From the NCBI RefSeq assembly GCF_003144115.1, contig NW_020312011.1:173937-237936 (forward strand): DNA of 64,000 nt, in the 5' to 3' direction. The translations under genes and the position numbers were made by a program. Positions 22,744 through 34,362 of the stretch are shown piece by piece. The notes beneath the pieces are model-generated. The model did no database searches. It was not told the DNA's origin and worked only from the letters and a program-made list of their open reading frames with translations. The DNA is from Tilletiopsis washingtonensis. Its lineage: Eukaryota; Basidiomycota; Exobasidiomycetes; Entylomatales. Position 1 is the stretch's first letter; every line of letters begins with the position of its first letter.

Positions 22744-24470
22744 CTACGATCGTCCGCCGCGTTTGCGCTTCGGCGGCCGCTCCATCGTGCCGAGCGCCAG
22801 GGCTCCCGGCGCTGCAGGCGGTGCCAAGAGTGGCGTGCCTGGACCTTCTTCCCCCGCCGGCTCTGCCTCCATCTTCACAGCTGCTCCATCTTCGAGCTTC
22901 GTCTGCACGTCTTCCTGCGGCTCCTCCTTCTTTGGCTCGTATCCCGCAAAGGCGCGCAGGTCGGCCGTGAAGAGGACAGAGTGTGCCCAGCCGGCATACT
23001 CGCCCCACAGCTCGCGGAAGCGCTCTGCGAGAGTCTCGTAGCCCCGGGCGCCCTCTTTCACTTTCATGCCGTACCAGCGCGCTGCGAACTGGGCGGCAAG
23101 AGGTGATCAGCTGGGCCTGGCATGGGAGCGAGACGGGCACTCACTTGGTAGACGTGTCGATCGACGGGGATGCTCGAGGGTTGATTGAGCGACATGAGGA
23201 GAATGCAGCTGTGCGCGCGAGCAGGAGAGCGGGGAGGTCAGCCAGCGCAATCAGCCGCCCAATCGCCTCTCCAGCACACGCACTCGGCGACCTTGGGACC
23301 AACGCCCGAGAGCTTGAGCAGCTCTGCACGCGCCTCATGATACGGCATGTCGCGCAGCGTGAGGAGGTATGACGCGGGCGAATGGATGCTTGGTGGTGGT
23401 GCCTCAGGTTCTGCCTTCGTCTCTTGCGACGTCTTGTTGTCCTTCATCTCCGCGCTTGACAGCTTCGCCTCCTGACGTGCCCGCTTGCCGCGTCGTGGCT
23501 CAGCCTCTGCTTCGAGCAGTGCGGGTTCTGGCTTGAGAGCTAGCGGCGGAGACACTTGTCGTTGAGCGTGTGGATGCGCCTCGCAGAGTGCACGAGCAGT
23601 AGCAGCGATGTACTTGGCGCGATAGCCAAACGAGAGTTGCTTCAGCGTCTCCTCCACGCCTGGCTGAGCGAGTGTAGCTGCCGAGGGAAACGGATGATAG
23701 ACGATTCTCGTGGGGCCGGACTTCAGATCTGGGCTTGCAGCCAGCAGCGCATCCGGCGGCGCAGGGTAGCTGTACTCGAGCAGCGGCTCCGAGTAGTGCG
23801 TGCAAAGCGCTTGGACCATCTGTCCGATGCGAGCGATGTTGTTGTTGCTCGAGCAGATGAAGGCACAGAGACATTCCCACGGCTCTTGCTGCAGCATCCT
23901 CACGCCCGCGAAGCGCGTGGCGAAGCGTCGAAAGACGGGGTCCTTGAGGGACCACTCCTTGTAGAGCGCTTCGAGCGGGACAGAGAGGTTGAGATAGTCG
24001 TGCAGCCACGAGCGTGTCTGCGATTCGACTAGCTCGACGTCGGCTGTGTCGGTGCCGGAGGGCAGGAGGGTGCGGAAGTAGAGATAGCCGCGCGCTTCGT
24101 CTTGGCGCAGCAGCACGACGCGGTCCGAGAGGCAGAGAGACCACTCCGTCTGCTGCTCCCAGCCTTTCAGACTGGTCGATGCGTGTGCGCTGCCGTTCTC
24201 GGCCTTGACGTGCGCCGCGCTGCCGTCCGTCTCGCTCTTGACGTGCGCCGTCTCGGCGTCCGGCTCCCGCTTGACGGGCGTCTCCGGCTCGCTCTTCAGC
24301 GGCGGTCCGAGCTCCTCATCGCCAATGTACTCCCACACCTCGTTTGCGCGCCATCGAAACGCCTGTCCACAGCGGTTCGACACGGTCAGCTGCAGCAGAA
24401 TCTGCTCGCGCGCAACGGGAAGGACGCGGTAGTGCGCCGGAGGTCGTGCGGGAGGCGCAGAGGCTGCCAT
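22744..24470 (-). CDS. OGG1: 8-oxoguanine DNA glycosylase/AP lyase
   Basis: Removes 8-oxoguanine opposite C and nicks the AP site in base-excision repair. The helix-hairpin-helix/GPD centre is present: LSGVGPKVAECV with the catalytic Lys, followed by SIPVDRHVYQ with the catalytic Asp. N-terminal OGG fold motifs (TVSNRCGQAFRW, LLPSGTD, ICSSNNNIARI) are also clear. Exons: 24470-23278, 23208-23145 and 23088-22744, giving 533 aa. The protein exceeds the usual 350-400 aa because of charged insertions. One at residues 55-95 holds four psi-K-x-E SUMO-consensus sites, and others lie in the second insert and the tail. The C-terminus PPKRKRGGRS is NLS-like. Divergent from NTM1 (274 bp). Confidence 0.95.
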
Positions 24471-24744
24471 GGTGTGCCGCGACGAGGAGTGCCTGGCGGA
24501 GGCGACGAGACACGACCAGACTGTGAGGCGCAAGCGGCTGCGCAGAAAGAGACTTGCTGGTGCTTGCGGAACGAGGAGCATGTGGCCGAGAAGAAAGCTA
24601 GCGCCAGGGCACGGCCAAGGTGGAGGTCGCTCGCCGCACCAGCGTCACGTGTGCGCATCTCTCTGGCATCCGTGGGAGCGCCGCGCGAGCCTCCTCAGCG
24701 CCGCGCTTCTTCCGTCCAATCTTTCCCACCACCTCCCCCCCACC

Positions 24745-25836
24745 ATGAGCACGCTCTTCCACCACCCCAAGCCCGACATCGCCGGCGGCGTGCAGTACTG
24801 GCGCGGCGTGCCCGCCACCGTCGACGGCGTGCTGGGCGGCTATGGCAACGGCACGCTGCCGCGCGTCGATGCTCTCGGCTCGCGCTCGTTCCTGCTGCGC
24901 GTGCTGCCTCGCCTCTCGACGGTCGATGGACCAGCGAGATCCACCTGCTCAGCCGCTGCTGCTGCTTCGGAAGAAGCAGGCTCGTCGCGGCGACGCACGA
25001 GGGCACTGGATGTGGGCGCAGGCGTGGGGCGCGTGAGCCGCGATGTGCTCAGTCATGTGGCGGACGAAGTCGTGCTTGTGGAGCCTGCCGAGAACGTGAG
25101 TGTCCGCGGGCACATACGCGACGACAGCTTCTGGAGGTCTGACTGGCCTGCTATGCACAGCTGCTGGAGGAAGCCGTGCGTTCCTGTCCCTCGTGGCCCG
25201 CCTTCAAGAAGGGCTCTACGCCCGCCAAGTCCGCCTCGTTCGTGCTTTCCACGCTGCAGTCCTTCGAACTGCAAGCGCCCGTCGACTTTGCGCCGCCAAT
25301 ATGGAGCGATGGCCGTTCGGGCGGGGAAGAGAGCGGAAGCAGCATGCAGTTCGACGTGATTTGGTGCCAGTGGATGCTGCAGCATCTCTCCGATCCCGAT
25401 CTCATCAAGTTTCTGCGCAGCGCCAGGGACGCTCTCGTGCCCGCCGATGGCGCAGCAGCCGCAGATGCGCCGCAGGAGAAGAGCGTTCTGAGCGGCGCAG
25501 GCTGCATCTTCATCAAGGAGAACGTGTGCTCTGAGAATGAGGATGGGAGCGAGAATGTGTGGTGGGACGAGGAGGACAAGAGCATCACTCGGTGAGTCAT
25601 GCTGCATGCAGGCGAGGTGCGTTCTCCCACTGCGTTGCTGACTCAAGGCTCGCAGGTCGAAGCAGGCGTACGAACGGGTGTTCCGTGAGGCGGGCTTAAG
25701 GGTCGTGCGTTCTGAAGTGCAGCTCGGTCTGCCGGCTGAGCTCTTTGCTGTGCACATGTGAGTCGGTCTCCAGCACGCTCACTTGCGCGTTCAGCCTGCT
25801 GACTTCTACCCGTTCTCAAGGTGGGCGCTCGTCTGA
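24745..25836 (+). CDS. NTM1: Protein N-terminal (alpha-N) methyltransferase
   Basis: SAM-dependent enzyme that methylates the alpha-amino group of proteins with an X-Pro-Lys/Arg N-terminus, such as ribosomal proteins. Family blocks: YWRGVPATVDGVLGGYG, the SAM loop ALDVGAGVGRVSRDVL, FDVIWCQWMLQHLSD and GCIFIKENVCSE. Exons: 24745-25095, 25161-25591, 25656-25757 and 25821-25836, giving 299 aa. The last exon is only 16 nt. It completes the family-typical ending HMWALV, whereas reading on past 25757 would stop at once; this supports the final splice. The gene ends 76 bp before the convergent ATPase gene. Confidence 0.9.
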
Positions 25837-25912
25837 TCACGCCAATGCAACACCAGTCACTGCTCTGCTGCTACGCGTGTGACGTCTATCTGCATTGCGT
25901 CTGCCAGCTCTC

Positions 25913-28420
25913 TCATTCCATGCCAGCGCTCTGCTCCTCCTCGCGATTCAATCGATCGTCGCCGCCCAGCAGGCGCCAGGCCTCCAGCTCGCGGCCCTTG
26001 CTGTCCTGCCGCACCATGAACTTGCCGTGGTGGCCTTGCTCCTTCCACACCAGCTAGAGCACGGAGCTGCGTCAGCTACTGCGGCTGCAGAACATTGCTC
26101 TGATGGTCTGCTCACCTCGCGCGTACGCAGAAGCGACTCGATCGCTGACACGCGGTCCACTGCGAAGAGACCAGGCGGGGTCAGATAGGCGACAGCGGCG
26201 GGCAGCGTCGCTCGATACGCACTGACGGACTCGAGCTTGTCCTCGTAGCCCTCCTCCTCGGCCTGCAGCCTGAAGGCGCGCAGCAGCGGCATCGAGTCGG
26301 CACGGATGTGGTGATGCCGATCTGGCAGGGCGAGGCGCCGTCAGAGCTGGCAGCTGGAGTGCGGCAGGGCCAGGTCTCACCGACGTGGATGATGTTGAGG
26401 CGATCAAGCTCCTCCAGGAAGTCCGGCCGTGTCTGGCGCGCCCGTACCCTCAGCAAGAGTGTCTCGACCGAGGCAGGCTCAGACACTCACCATGACCTGC
26501 CGCACCTCTCCCCATGTCAAGCTCGGATTCGGCACATCTCCAGGCAAGCCAACCTCCACGTCGCTAAGCGGATTCGTGGCGTCGTCCTGCGGTCTCTTTT
26601 CGCCATGCTCCTGCTCCTTCTCGCTCTCGTGAGCAGCCTGCCGCACCTGCTCGTCCTCGCGCCGAGCGGCAATGGAGGCAGAGAGCGCCGAGGCACTCTC
26701 CTCCTCCAGCGCCTTTTGCCGCTTGGCTAGCTCGACGAAGAGCAGCCAGGAACACGTGGACCACTTCTGCTCGTCCCTGTGCCGAGCGAGTCAGACAAGC
26801 GGCATGCGGCCAGCCACGCACCCGAGCTCACATCACGTCGTCGTCGTGCTGCAGGACGTAGTGTCAGCGGCGTACCTGACAGCGCAGCTCATCAACCACT
26901 CACGTCCTCGATGATGCCAGTCTGTCGTCGAGAGGAGCATCAGCAAGGGCAGACGCCACATATGCCGTCTAGCCTCACCTTTGACAGCAGCCAGTTGAGG
27001 TCGTCGACGACGAGCTGCCTGACAGCAGCGCGCATGTCCTCTCTTCGCGCAATCTAGCGTTTCGTCAGCATACAGTGCACAGGCCATGACATGCCCTCAC
27101 ACACCTTGTTGAGCAGCGCGATGCGTCCGCCGACAGTCTGATACACCTCCTCCAGCAGATCGTCGTCTGCAGCATCGCGCTCGAAGCGCTCCCGCCCGTA
27201 GTACTGCACGCGGCACTGCTCCAGCACGCGCATCGACTGCGGCCGCGTCAGGTCTTTGAACGTGAGCGTGTCCATGCGGTTGCTGTTCTTGCGCAGCGTG
27301 TCGAAGACCCACTGTCAATGATGTCAGCAAGGTGGCAGGCGTGGGCACGGGCAGCGACGCACGTAATCGTTCGACGTGAACTAGGCGCTGGCGGTCAGCT
27401 ACTGCTGCTTGTGGGACACGGCCTCGAACGGCACTCACGACAAAGGTAGCGCAGCCCGCGCTGGCCCACTCTGCAGACGGCGTCGTCAGTCTCGCATCCA
27501 GCCACCATCTCCCGTGCTCTTCTCACTCTCGGCACGCTGCTGGAAGAGCTGCAGCAGCTTGACGCCGTCATCGTCGCGCGGCAGCAAGTGCGCCGAGTTC
27601 ATGATGATGACGGCCGGGCGGCCAGTGCGTGCGGCGTAGCGCTGCACTGCCTTCTCCAGCTTGTGCAGCGCCCGCTCGAGCGACTGGTAGTGCGTCATGC
27701 CGCTGAGATCCGAGAGGCCCAGCAGGTTGCCCAGATAGTCGCGGTTCATGCTGTAGTTGATGCTCTCGCTGAAGCGGTCCACGACGATCTCGGGCGTCTG
27801 GTGCGCGTCGAAGAAGGCGCAGCCCTCGGCTTGATTGCGCGCCATGGCGTCGATCAGCGTCGACGTCTTGCCAGAGCCCTGCAATGCACCGTCAGCCTTG
27901 ACGACACACCTCCCGCGGCACGGTCTGGCAGCAGGTGGCTGCGCTCTCGACTCACCTTGCTGCCGAGAATGAGAAAGTAGCGCCCGGGCTCCTTGCCCTC
28001 TACGATGCGCCGCACCAGTGCCTCCTCATCGCGCAGCGGCAGCACCTCTGCATGAGCCAGCTGATCTCCGCCGCGCGCCAGTGCCAGCACCGGGTCGTAG
28101 CCGCCCTCAAAGGCCTTCTCCATCTTGCTCAGCACGTGCGACTTGTACCACGCCTGGTAGCCCATCGCGGCGCCGCCCAGCAGCAGCACGCCGACGCACG
28201 CGCCCATGGCTGTCTCGAAGCCCGACGAGTTGAGCAGCGTCTTGAGCCCGCCCTCGCGCGGCGGATCATCGCTGCGCGACTGCCGCGAGTGCGAGTGCTC
28301 GCCCTGCCCGGGCGGTGCAGGAGCGGCAGAGGCCAGCGGGCGGCGGGCGGCATGCGGCAGGGTGGCGCGCCGCAGCGGCAGCGAAGCCACGGCGGGCCGT
28401 GAGACGGCGCGACGCAGCAT
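25913..28420 (-). CDS. Mitochondrial membrane P-loop ATPase with winged-helix C-terminus (fungal AAA family)
   Basis: About 622 aa. Arg-rich mitochondrial leader, a glycine-rich membrane segment (TAMGACVGVLLLGGAAMGY, about residues 70-90), Walker A LILGSKGSGKT split by intron 1, a Walker B-like PAVIIMNSAHLL, then WVFDTLRKNSNRMDTLTF and a helical C-terminal region of winged-helix type. Twelve exons: 28420-27956, 27878-27527, 27470-27439, 27380-27363, 27311-27105, 27053-26979, 26921-26904, 26848-26832, 26776-26491, 26432-26381, 26321-26116 and 26053-25913. Three of these are 17-18 nt. The architecture (leader, one membrane span, P-loop domain) recalls YME2/RNA12 of mitochondria, but I do not claim orthology. 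Substrate and role are unknown. Divergent from HFM1. Confidence 0.8.
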
Positions 28421-28780
28421 ACGAGCAGGAGGGTGAGGAGGTGGTGGGAGGGCAAGCGGCTGCAGCGCAAAGGAGAAGGTCGAGCACTCCTGGATCGGGC
28501 CTTGGCGCCGATGCCAGCGCCGCGGGTTTGGGGTGCAGCGGCTGCGGGCGCGGCGCTGTATGCGCGCCTCGCGTCCGTGCACTTTCCATCTTCCGCTCCA
28601 CCACCTCCCAATCAATTTCGCAGCTGCTTCCTAGCCCTAGTGTTCAGCCATCCTCCTCCCGAGCTGTGCACCCGTCTGAGCATCCCTGTCACTCCCACGC
28701 CTCCTCGCCGCGGTCCCGACCGCGCCTGAACAGCCGTTAGCCGGCTCGGCGCCGCTGCTCACGTTGACCCCGACTGATGC
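28421..28780. promoter_or_regulatory. Divergent promoter, P-loop ATPase / HFM1
   Basis: 360 bp between two start codons of opposite genes, pyrimidine-rich on the HFM1 side. It must hold both promoters; no specific factor site could be assigned. Confidence 0.5.
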
Positions 28781-31700
28781 ATGCCCGCAGTGACTGACAT
28801 GCAGCGCTACGACGCCTACGACATTGACCTCGACTTCGACGCACTGGCGGCCGAGTATGGTGTCCCCGACGAGCCCGTCGCGCCGCTCTACCCGCAGGCC
28901 TCCAGCAGCAGAGCCGTGGCGTGGGCCGAGCCGAGCGCGCAGCGAGCAAGTCACGCTGGCCGCTCGACGCCCGCAACAGCCTACTGACGCATTACAGGTG
29001 GGCCCTCGAGCGCCCGAGCACAGCAGTAGCACTCGGCATGCACCTCGTGCCGACGTCGTGGAGCAGACCGTTGCGCGGCGGGGCATGTATGCGGCTCCTG
29101 CTCGTCCAATACACGCCGCTACTCCTCCGCTGGAGCCCCGCGGCCGCGATTCGCTCTTCGCTGCGCAGAGGTCACCAGCCAACCCGACGTCGCACGGCAT
29201 CGAGCTCAAGCCTGTGACGATCCTGCGTGACTCTTTCCTTCCCAGGCTCGCAGATCTGCCGGCTGCTGACGCGCCGACCTGCACAGCCGATCAGTACCGC
29301 AGCATGTTCCGCTTCCAGCACTTCAACGCCGTGCAAAGCAGCGTGCTGGACGACGTGCTGCACTCCGACATCAACGTCGTTCTGGCGGCGCCGACTGGAT
29401 CAGGCAAGACGGGCGCTTTCGAGCTGGGCATCATCCGCATGTTGCATACGCAGGATGCCAGCGCCAAGGTGCGCCGGCGCCGCAACGGCGGGTGACCGTT
29501 GAGTGACGCTGATACTATGTGCCCTTGTGAAGGCCGTCTACTTGGCGCCGACAAAGGCGCTGTGCACAGAGCGAGCGAGCGACTGGAAGGCCAGGATGGA
29601 CCATCTCGGCTGCCGCGTTGCGGAACTGACGGTAGCGCACCGCCCTAATTGCTGCACTGCTGGCCCTTTGCTTACTCCGCTCAGGGCGATACGAATGCCA
29701 GCTCGGGGCTCGAGCAGGCCAAGCGCGCACGGGTCATCGTGGCGACGCCGGAGAAGTGGGACAGGTGGGTGCCCTTCAGCGGCGGCGAAGGAGGTGTGCT
29801 GACTTGGAGCGAGCGCAGCATCACGCGCCGCTGGAATGACAACGAGCCGATGCTCAGGTCTGTCAAGCTGCTCCTCGTCGATGAGGTGAGGCTCCTCAGC
29901 ATGCAGGTTCGGCTCCGGCTACGCTCTGACTCCGTTCTGCATCTGCAGATCCACACGCTCAGAGAGCGCGGAAGAGGTGCGACGCATGGCGCAACATCTC
30001 CTGACTGTGGCGGCATCAGCTGATTCCCCTTAACAGGCGCATGCATCGAATGCGTCGTCTCGAGAATGCGCACGTATGGCTCGAACGTGCGCGTAGTGGT
30101 GCTCAGCGCCACAGTTCCGAACGCCGAGGACATTGCGACATGGCTTGGCTCCGGCTCGCAGGTTGCCAAGCTGCACAAGTTCGGCGAGGCGTATCGCCCT
30201 TGCCCGCTCACGAGAGTGCGTACATGCCTGCCCAGCCTAAGGTCCATTGCTGATGCCTCTCGCGCAGCACGTCTATGCCTATCCCAATCCCAAGGGCGAT
30301 CAGTGGAGCTTCATGCATGCGCTCAACTCCAAGTCAGCAGCGTGCTCAGAGACAAGGGCGGCATGCGACTGACGCTGAGGGCTGCAGGCTTGTCGGCATC
30401 ATGCAGCAGCACGCCGAGAGCAAGCCGACGCTCATCTTCGTGCCGACACGCAAGGCCGCCTCGCAGGCGGCGCTGGCCATCCTGAAGGACTACAAGGCCA
30501 CATACACGCGCAACGAGCCGGGGCCATGGCGTCGCCCGCAGCTTAATGAGCCGCTCGTGTACAAGGATAAGGCGCTGACTGGTGAGCCACGGCGGTATAT
30601 GAGGGAAGACCTCACGCCTCACGAAACGCGGCAGAGCTGGCGCCGTTCGGTATCGCCTTCCACCACGCCGGACTGGACCTGACCGACCGCCGCGCGGTAG
30701 AGGCGAACTTCCTCAAAGGGCGCATCAATGCGCTGTGTGAGTCCAGCGGTAGTCCCGCCTCAACGCCTCGCTGACTCGCTTCCAGGCTCGACGAGCTCCC
30801 TCGCCGTCGGCGTCAATCTGCCTGCGTACCTCGTCATCATCCGTGGCACGCAGTCATTCGATGGCGCATGGCGCGAGATGAACGAGATCGACCTGCTGCA
30901 GGCCGTCGGGCGGGCCGGACGGCCGCAGTTCGACACCTCGGGCTGCTGCGTTATCCTCACTGAGCAGCAGCACAAGGAGCGCTGGCAACGTCTCCTCGCC
31001 GGCTCTACGCCGATTGAGAGCACGCTGCATCTCGACCTCGTGTGAGCGAGCATTGCCCTTGAGCGCAGCAGGAGGTAGCTGATCGCCTCACGCCTTGCCG
31101 CAGCGAGCACATCAACGCAGAGATCGGCCTGCGTGGCCAGACGGACGAGGCTGCTCTGCGGCGCTTCCTCGCCACCACTTTTCTGTTCGTGCGTCTTCGA
31201 CAGAACCCGGCGCACTACGATAGCCTGCTGCAGAAGGGAGGCGGTCCGCGAGAGACGGCGCCCGACGTCGTGATGGACAGGCTACTGCAGGAGACGCTTG
31301 TCAAGCTCGGGGCTCACGACCTGATCGCGGCGCGCCCGCAAGCGACCTCGCCTGTCTGCTCGAACGACCGTGGTAAGTGGCAGAGGACACTTGTCGCGCT
31401 TGCGACTGACACGCTCGCTGCCAGGCCACATCCTGTCGCAGTACTTTCTGTCGCTCAAGACGATGGCTACCCTTTGCGATCTCAAGCTCAACTCGAGCGT
31501 CAAGGATGTGCTCGAGGCGCTCTGCAACGCCGAGGAGTACAGCGAGATCCGCATCAGGCAGGGCGAGAAGGCGCCTCTTGTGACTCTGCGCAGCAACCCG
31601 GACATACGCTATCCGCCTGCCAAGGTCGTAGGCGGGCCAGAGAAGCGCTCGCTCCTGATCCAGGCCACACTCGCTGGCCTGCCGCTGGCCGAGCTGCTCG

Positions 31701-34170
31701 CTACAGAGGGTGGCGCCGCTTTCAGCCCGATGAGTGATTGCTTCGTCCTGTTCCGTCACGCTTCGCGCATGTGAGTAGTGGCCGGCCTGCTTGTCGGACG
31801 CTGTGGCTGATTTTCAACCGTGCACAGCATCAAGGCTGCTTTCGACCTGGCGTGCCTCAAGAGAGATGGAGGCACCGCACGCTCTGCATTCGAGCTGTGA
31901 GTCGTTGCGGAAGGCCACGCAGTCGATGTACCGCTCACGCTTTCACAGCCTCCGTAGTGTCTCGGGAAAGGCGTGGGACGGCTCTTGTGCGACGCTGCGT
32001 CAGCTAGAAGGGTGAGCAGAAGTGCCCTTCTCTTCTGCGCACGGCTGACTCTCTGCCGCAGCATTGCAAGTGCAGCGCCGCTACGCAGCGAGAAGCGACT
32101 GACGCGAACCTGAGCAGGGCGACAAGTCCATCCGCGCGCTCGCACAGGCTGGTCTGAGCACGCTCGAGTCCGTCGCACGTACCGAGCCGCACCGCATCGA
32201 GATGATCCTCGGCCGTCGCGCGCCCTTCGGCCAGCAGATCGTCAACGAAGCCCGCGCAATGCCGGCGTTCAGCCTCGGCATTGCCGAGAGCGCCACCCAG
32301 GTGACGGGCGAGGGCGTGGCGCTAAGAGCACGCGTGACGGTGGGCCTGCTCCGCCCAGACGTGCGCACTCGGTCAAAGAGTGGAGGCCAGCTCTGGCTTA
32401 CCTGCTTGTCCTTGACAAGCACGTCGGAGGTGAGCGCCTCGGAGGAAGTTGCCCTGTGTCCTGACTGACAGTTTGCCAATAGTTCCTCGACTTTCGGTGC
32501 GCTGAAACAATCGCGAGCATAAGAGTCCATGCTCATTGTGCTTCCTCAGCCGCATGCCCGTGAAGAAGCTCACCGATGAGCGCAGCTTCTCCGTGCGCTG
32601 CATGCTCCGCCGTCCGCACGAGAGTCTTGTGGTCATCGTCGGCTGCGACGATATCGCCGGCTCAGGCGTCCGCGCCGACCTGCATCCGACCTCAGTGTCC
32701 GCGGCGGACTTTCCTATCCCGGCCATGGGCTCGGCAGAGGAGCTTGCTCAGCAGGTGAGCCCTTGTCTGCCCGCATGGACGATCGATGCTGATGATCGAG
32801 GCAGGAGCTCGAGGGCTTGACGGCCGCCGACTTCGACACGGCAGAGCTCGAGTCCCTCGCGGGCCAGTCAGCTCGTGAGTGCCACAGAACATTCAGATCA
32901 ACGGCCGAGCTGATCGTCTTGCCAAACCCAGCGCCGGCCAGCGTGGAGCCTCAGCCGCAGCCGGCGAACAAGACGAAGGGCGTCAGCACTGCAGGCGCAT
33001 CGGGGAAGACGGTAAAGGCAGCAGCGGTCACGAAGAGCGCTCCGCAGCGTCTACCGAACGGTCGATACAAGTGAGCAGCGTCTGCGCATCCTGCACCGTC
33101 GCGACGCTACTGACTCTGCCGCGCACAGATGCCGCCATCTGTGCAAGAAGAAGTGCACACACAAGTGCTGCCTCGAGGGCCTGCTCAAGCCTCCGCCGCT
33201 GGCACGCAAGGCCAGCGGCAAGAAGCTCAACACGATTGAGCAGTCGCTCCTCGACAAGATCTCGAGCATCGGCGAAGCGAAGGCGACTGACGAAGCGACG
33301 CAGACTGAAGAGCAGGAAGAAGCGCCTGCATCGCGTGCCGAATCGTCCGGTCTGATCCTGCCGGCGCGATGGGTGCAGGAGCGCGCTTCTGCTGCCGCTG
33401 CTGCCAAAGCTAAGGCTGTTGCAGGCGCTGCTGCGAGCTCCGCACCCGCGGCCGCCAAGCGCAAGAGCTCGCAGGCGCCAGAGGCCATGCCTCCTGCCAA
33501 ACGCCCGCCCCGGCAGTGGCGTGGCCTCGACCCCGCGCTCACTGAGCATCTGGGCAACGACTCAGCAACCGAGGACTCGCCTTCTCCGCCGAGCATCAGC
33601 GAGCTGGGCTTCTTCGACAGCGCGCGCGTGGTGCCGCACGATCATCTGCGTGACCTGCAGCCGGCATACGACGACTTCGAGCCGTACGCCTTTGACGAGG
33701 CAAAGGCAGCAGAGGCTGCGTCAGGCGCAGGCGCAGCTGCGGATGATCCGCTCTTCTTCATCACTTCGAGGTCGTCGTCCGAGTCGTCTTTCGGCCGCTG
33801 GCGCGCTCCCGCTGCCCGCCCGCGCGCGGAGGCTTCTCCTCTAAGCACCCACTCTCGCGCCGAGTCGGCGGACACGGACTCGCGCTCTTCATCGCCCGAG
33901 CAGCCGCTGGCCGTCCAGCACGCAGCCTCGCCAGCCTGCCCGCCCATGGCCGCCGCGCTCAGCCAGCCAGTGCCGCCGCAGCCGGAAGTGCGCACCGACG
34001 AAGGCGCGCCTGTGGCGCAACTCGGCTTCGCGATGCCAGTGCGCGCGCCGGCCACCGCGCTTAGCGCTCCGCAGCCCGACCTATCTGTCGCAGTCGATAG
34101 CGCAGCCGGAGAAGCGGAGGTCGAGGACCATGACGACCTTGAGGGATTCTTCAACGAGCACACTCTGTGA
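28781..34170 (+). CDS. HFM1: Meiotic DNA helicase HFM1/MER3 (Ski2-like, Sec63 domain)
   Basis: ATP-dependent helicase that stabilises meiotic recombination intermediates for crossovers; its presence implies a sexual cycle. Motifs: Walker A AAPTGSGKTGAFE (about 185), VDEIHTL (about 294, split by an intron), LSATVPN, GVNLPAYLVIIRGTQ, QAVGRAGRPQFD (about 520), then a Sec63 domain with LEGIGDKSIRALAQAGL and a Cys/His cluster KCRHLCKKKCTHKCC (about 1085). Twenty-one exons, about 1431 aa: 28781-28945, 28998-29468, 29533-29631, 29685-29764, 29819-29885, 29949-29976, 30037-30215, 30268-30332, 30388-30581, 30635-30736, 30786-31041, 31104-31372, 31425-31770, 31828-31896, 31949-32011, 32062-32065 (4 nt), 32118-32429, 32483-32496, 32550-32754, 32805-33070, 33129-34170. 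Introns 1 and 16 appear to be GC-AG. An alternative start is ATG 28799. Confidence 0.9.
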
Positions 34171-34362
34171 GAAAGGCCAGAGAGAAGCAACGAATGATTC
34201 GAGCCAGCGATAGAGCCGAGAGTCAGTGATGCACGTGTGAGAGGAGTCTATTACTGGATCATGAGGCGTGATAAGAACGATGACTGTGCGGAACCGGAGA
34301 TGTGGGAGAGAGGGAGCTGAGAGGAAGATGGAAGACGCAGAGGACAAGGCAGAGAGCGACGC

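Noticed and set aside
32875-32887. GTGAGT...CAG as an intron in HFM1 exon 20
   Set aside because: Only 13 nt long, and the frame is open through it.
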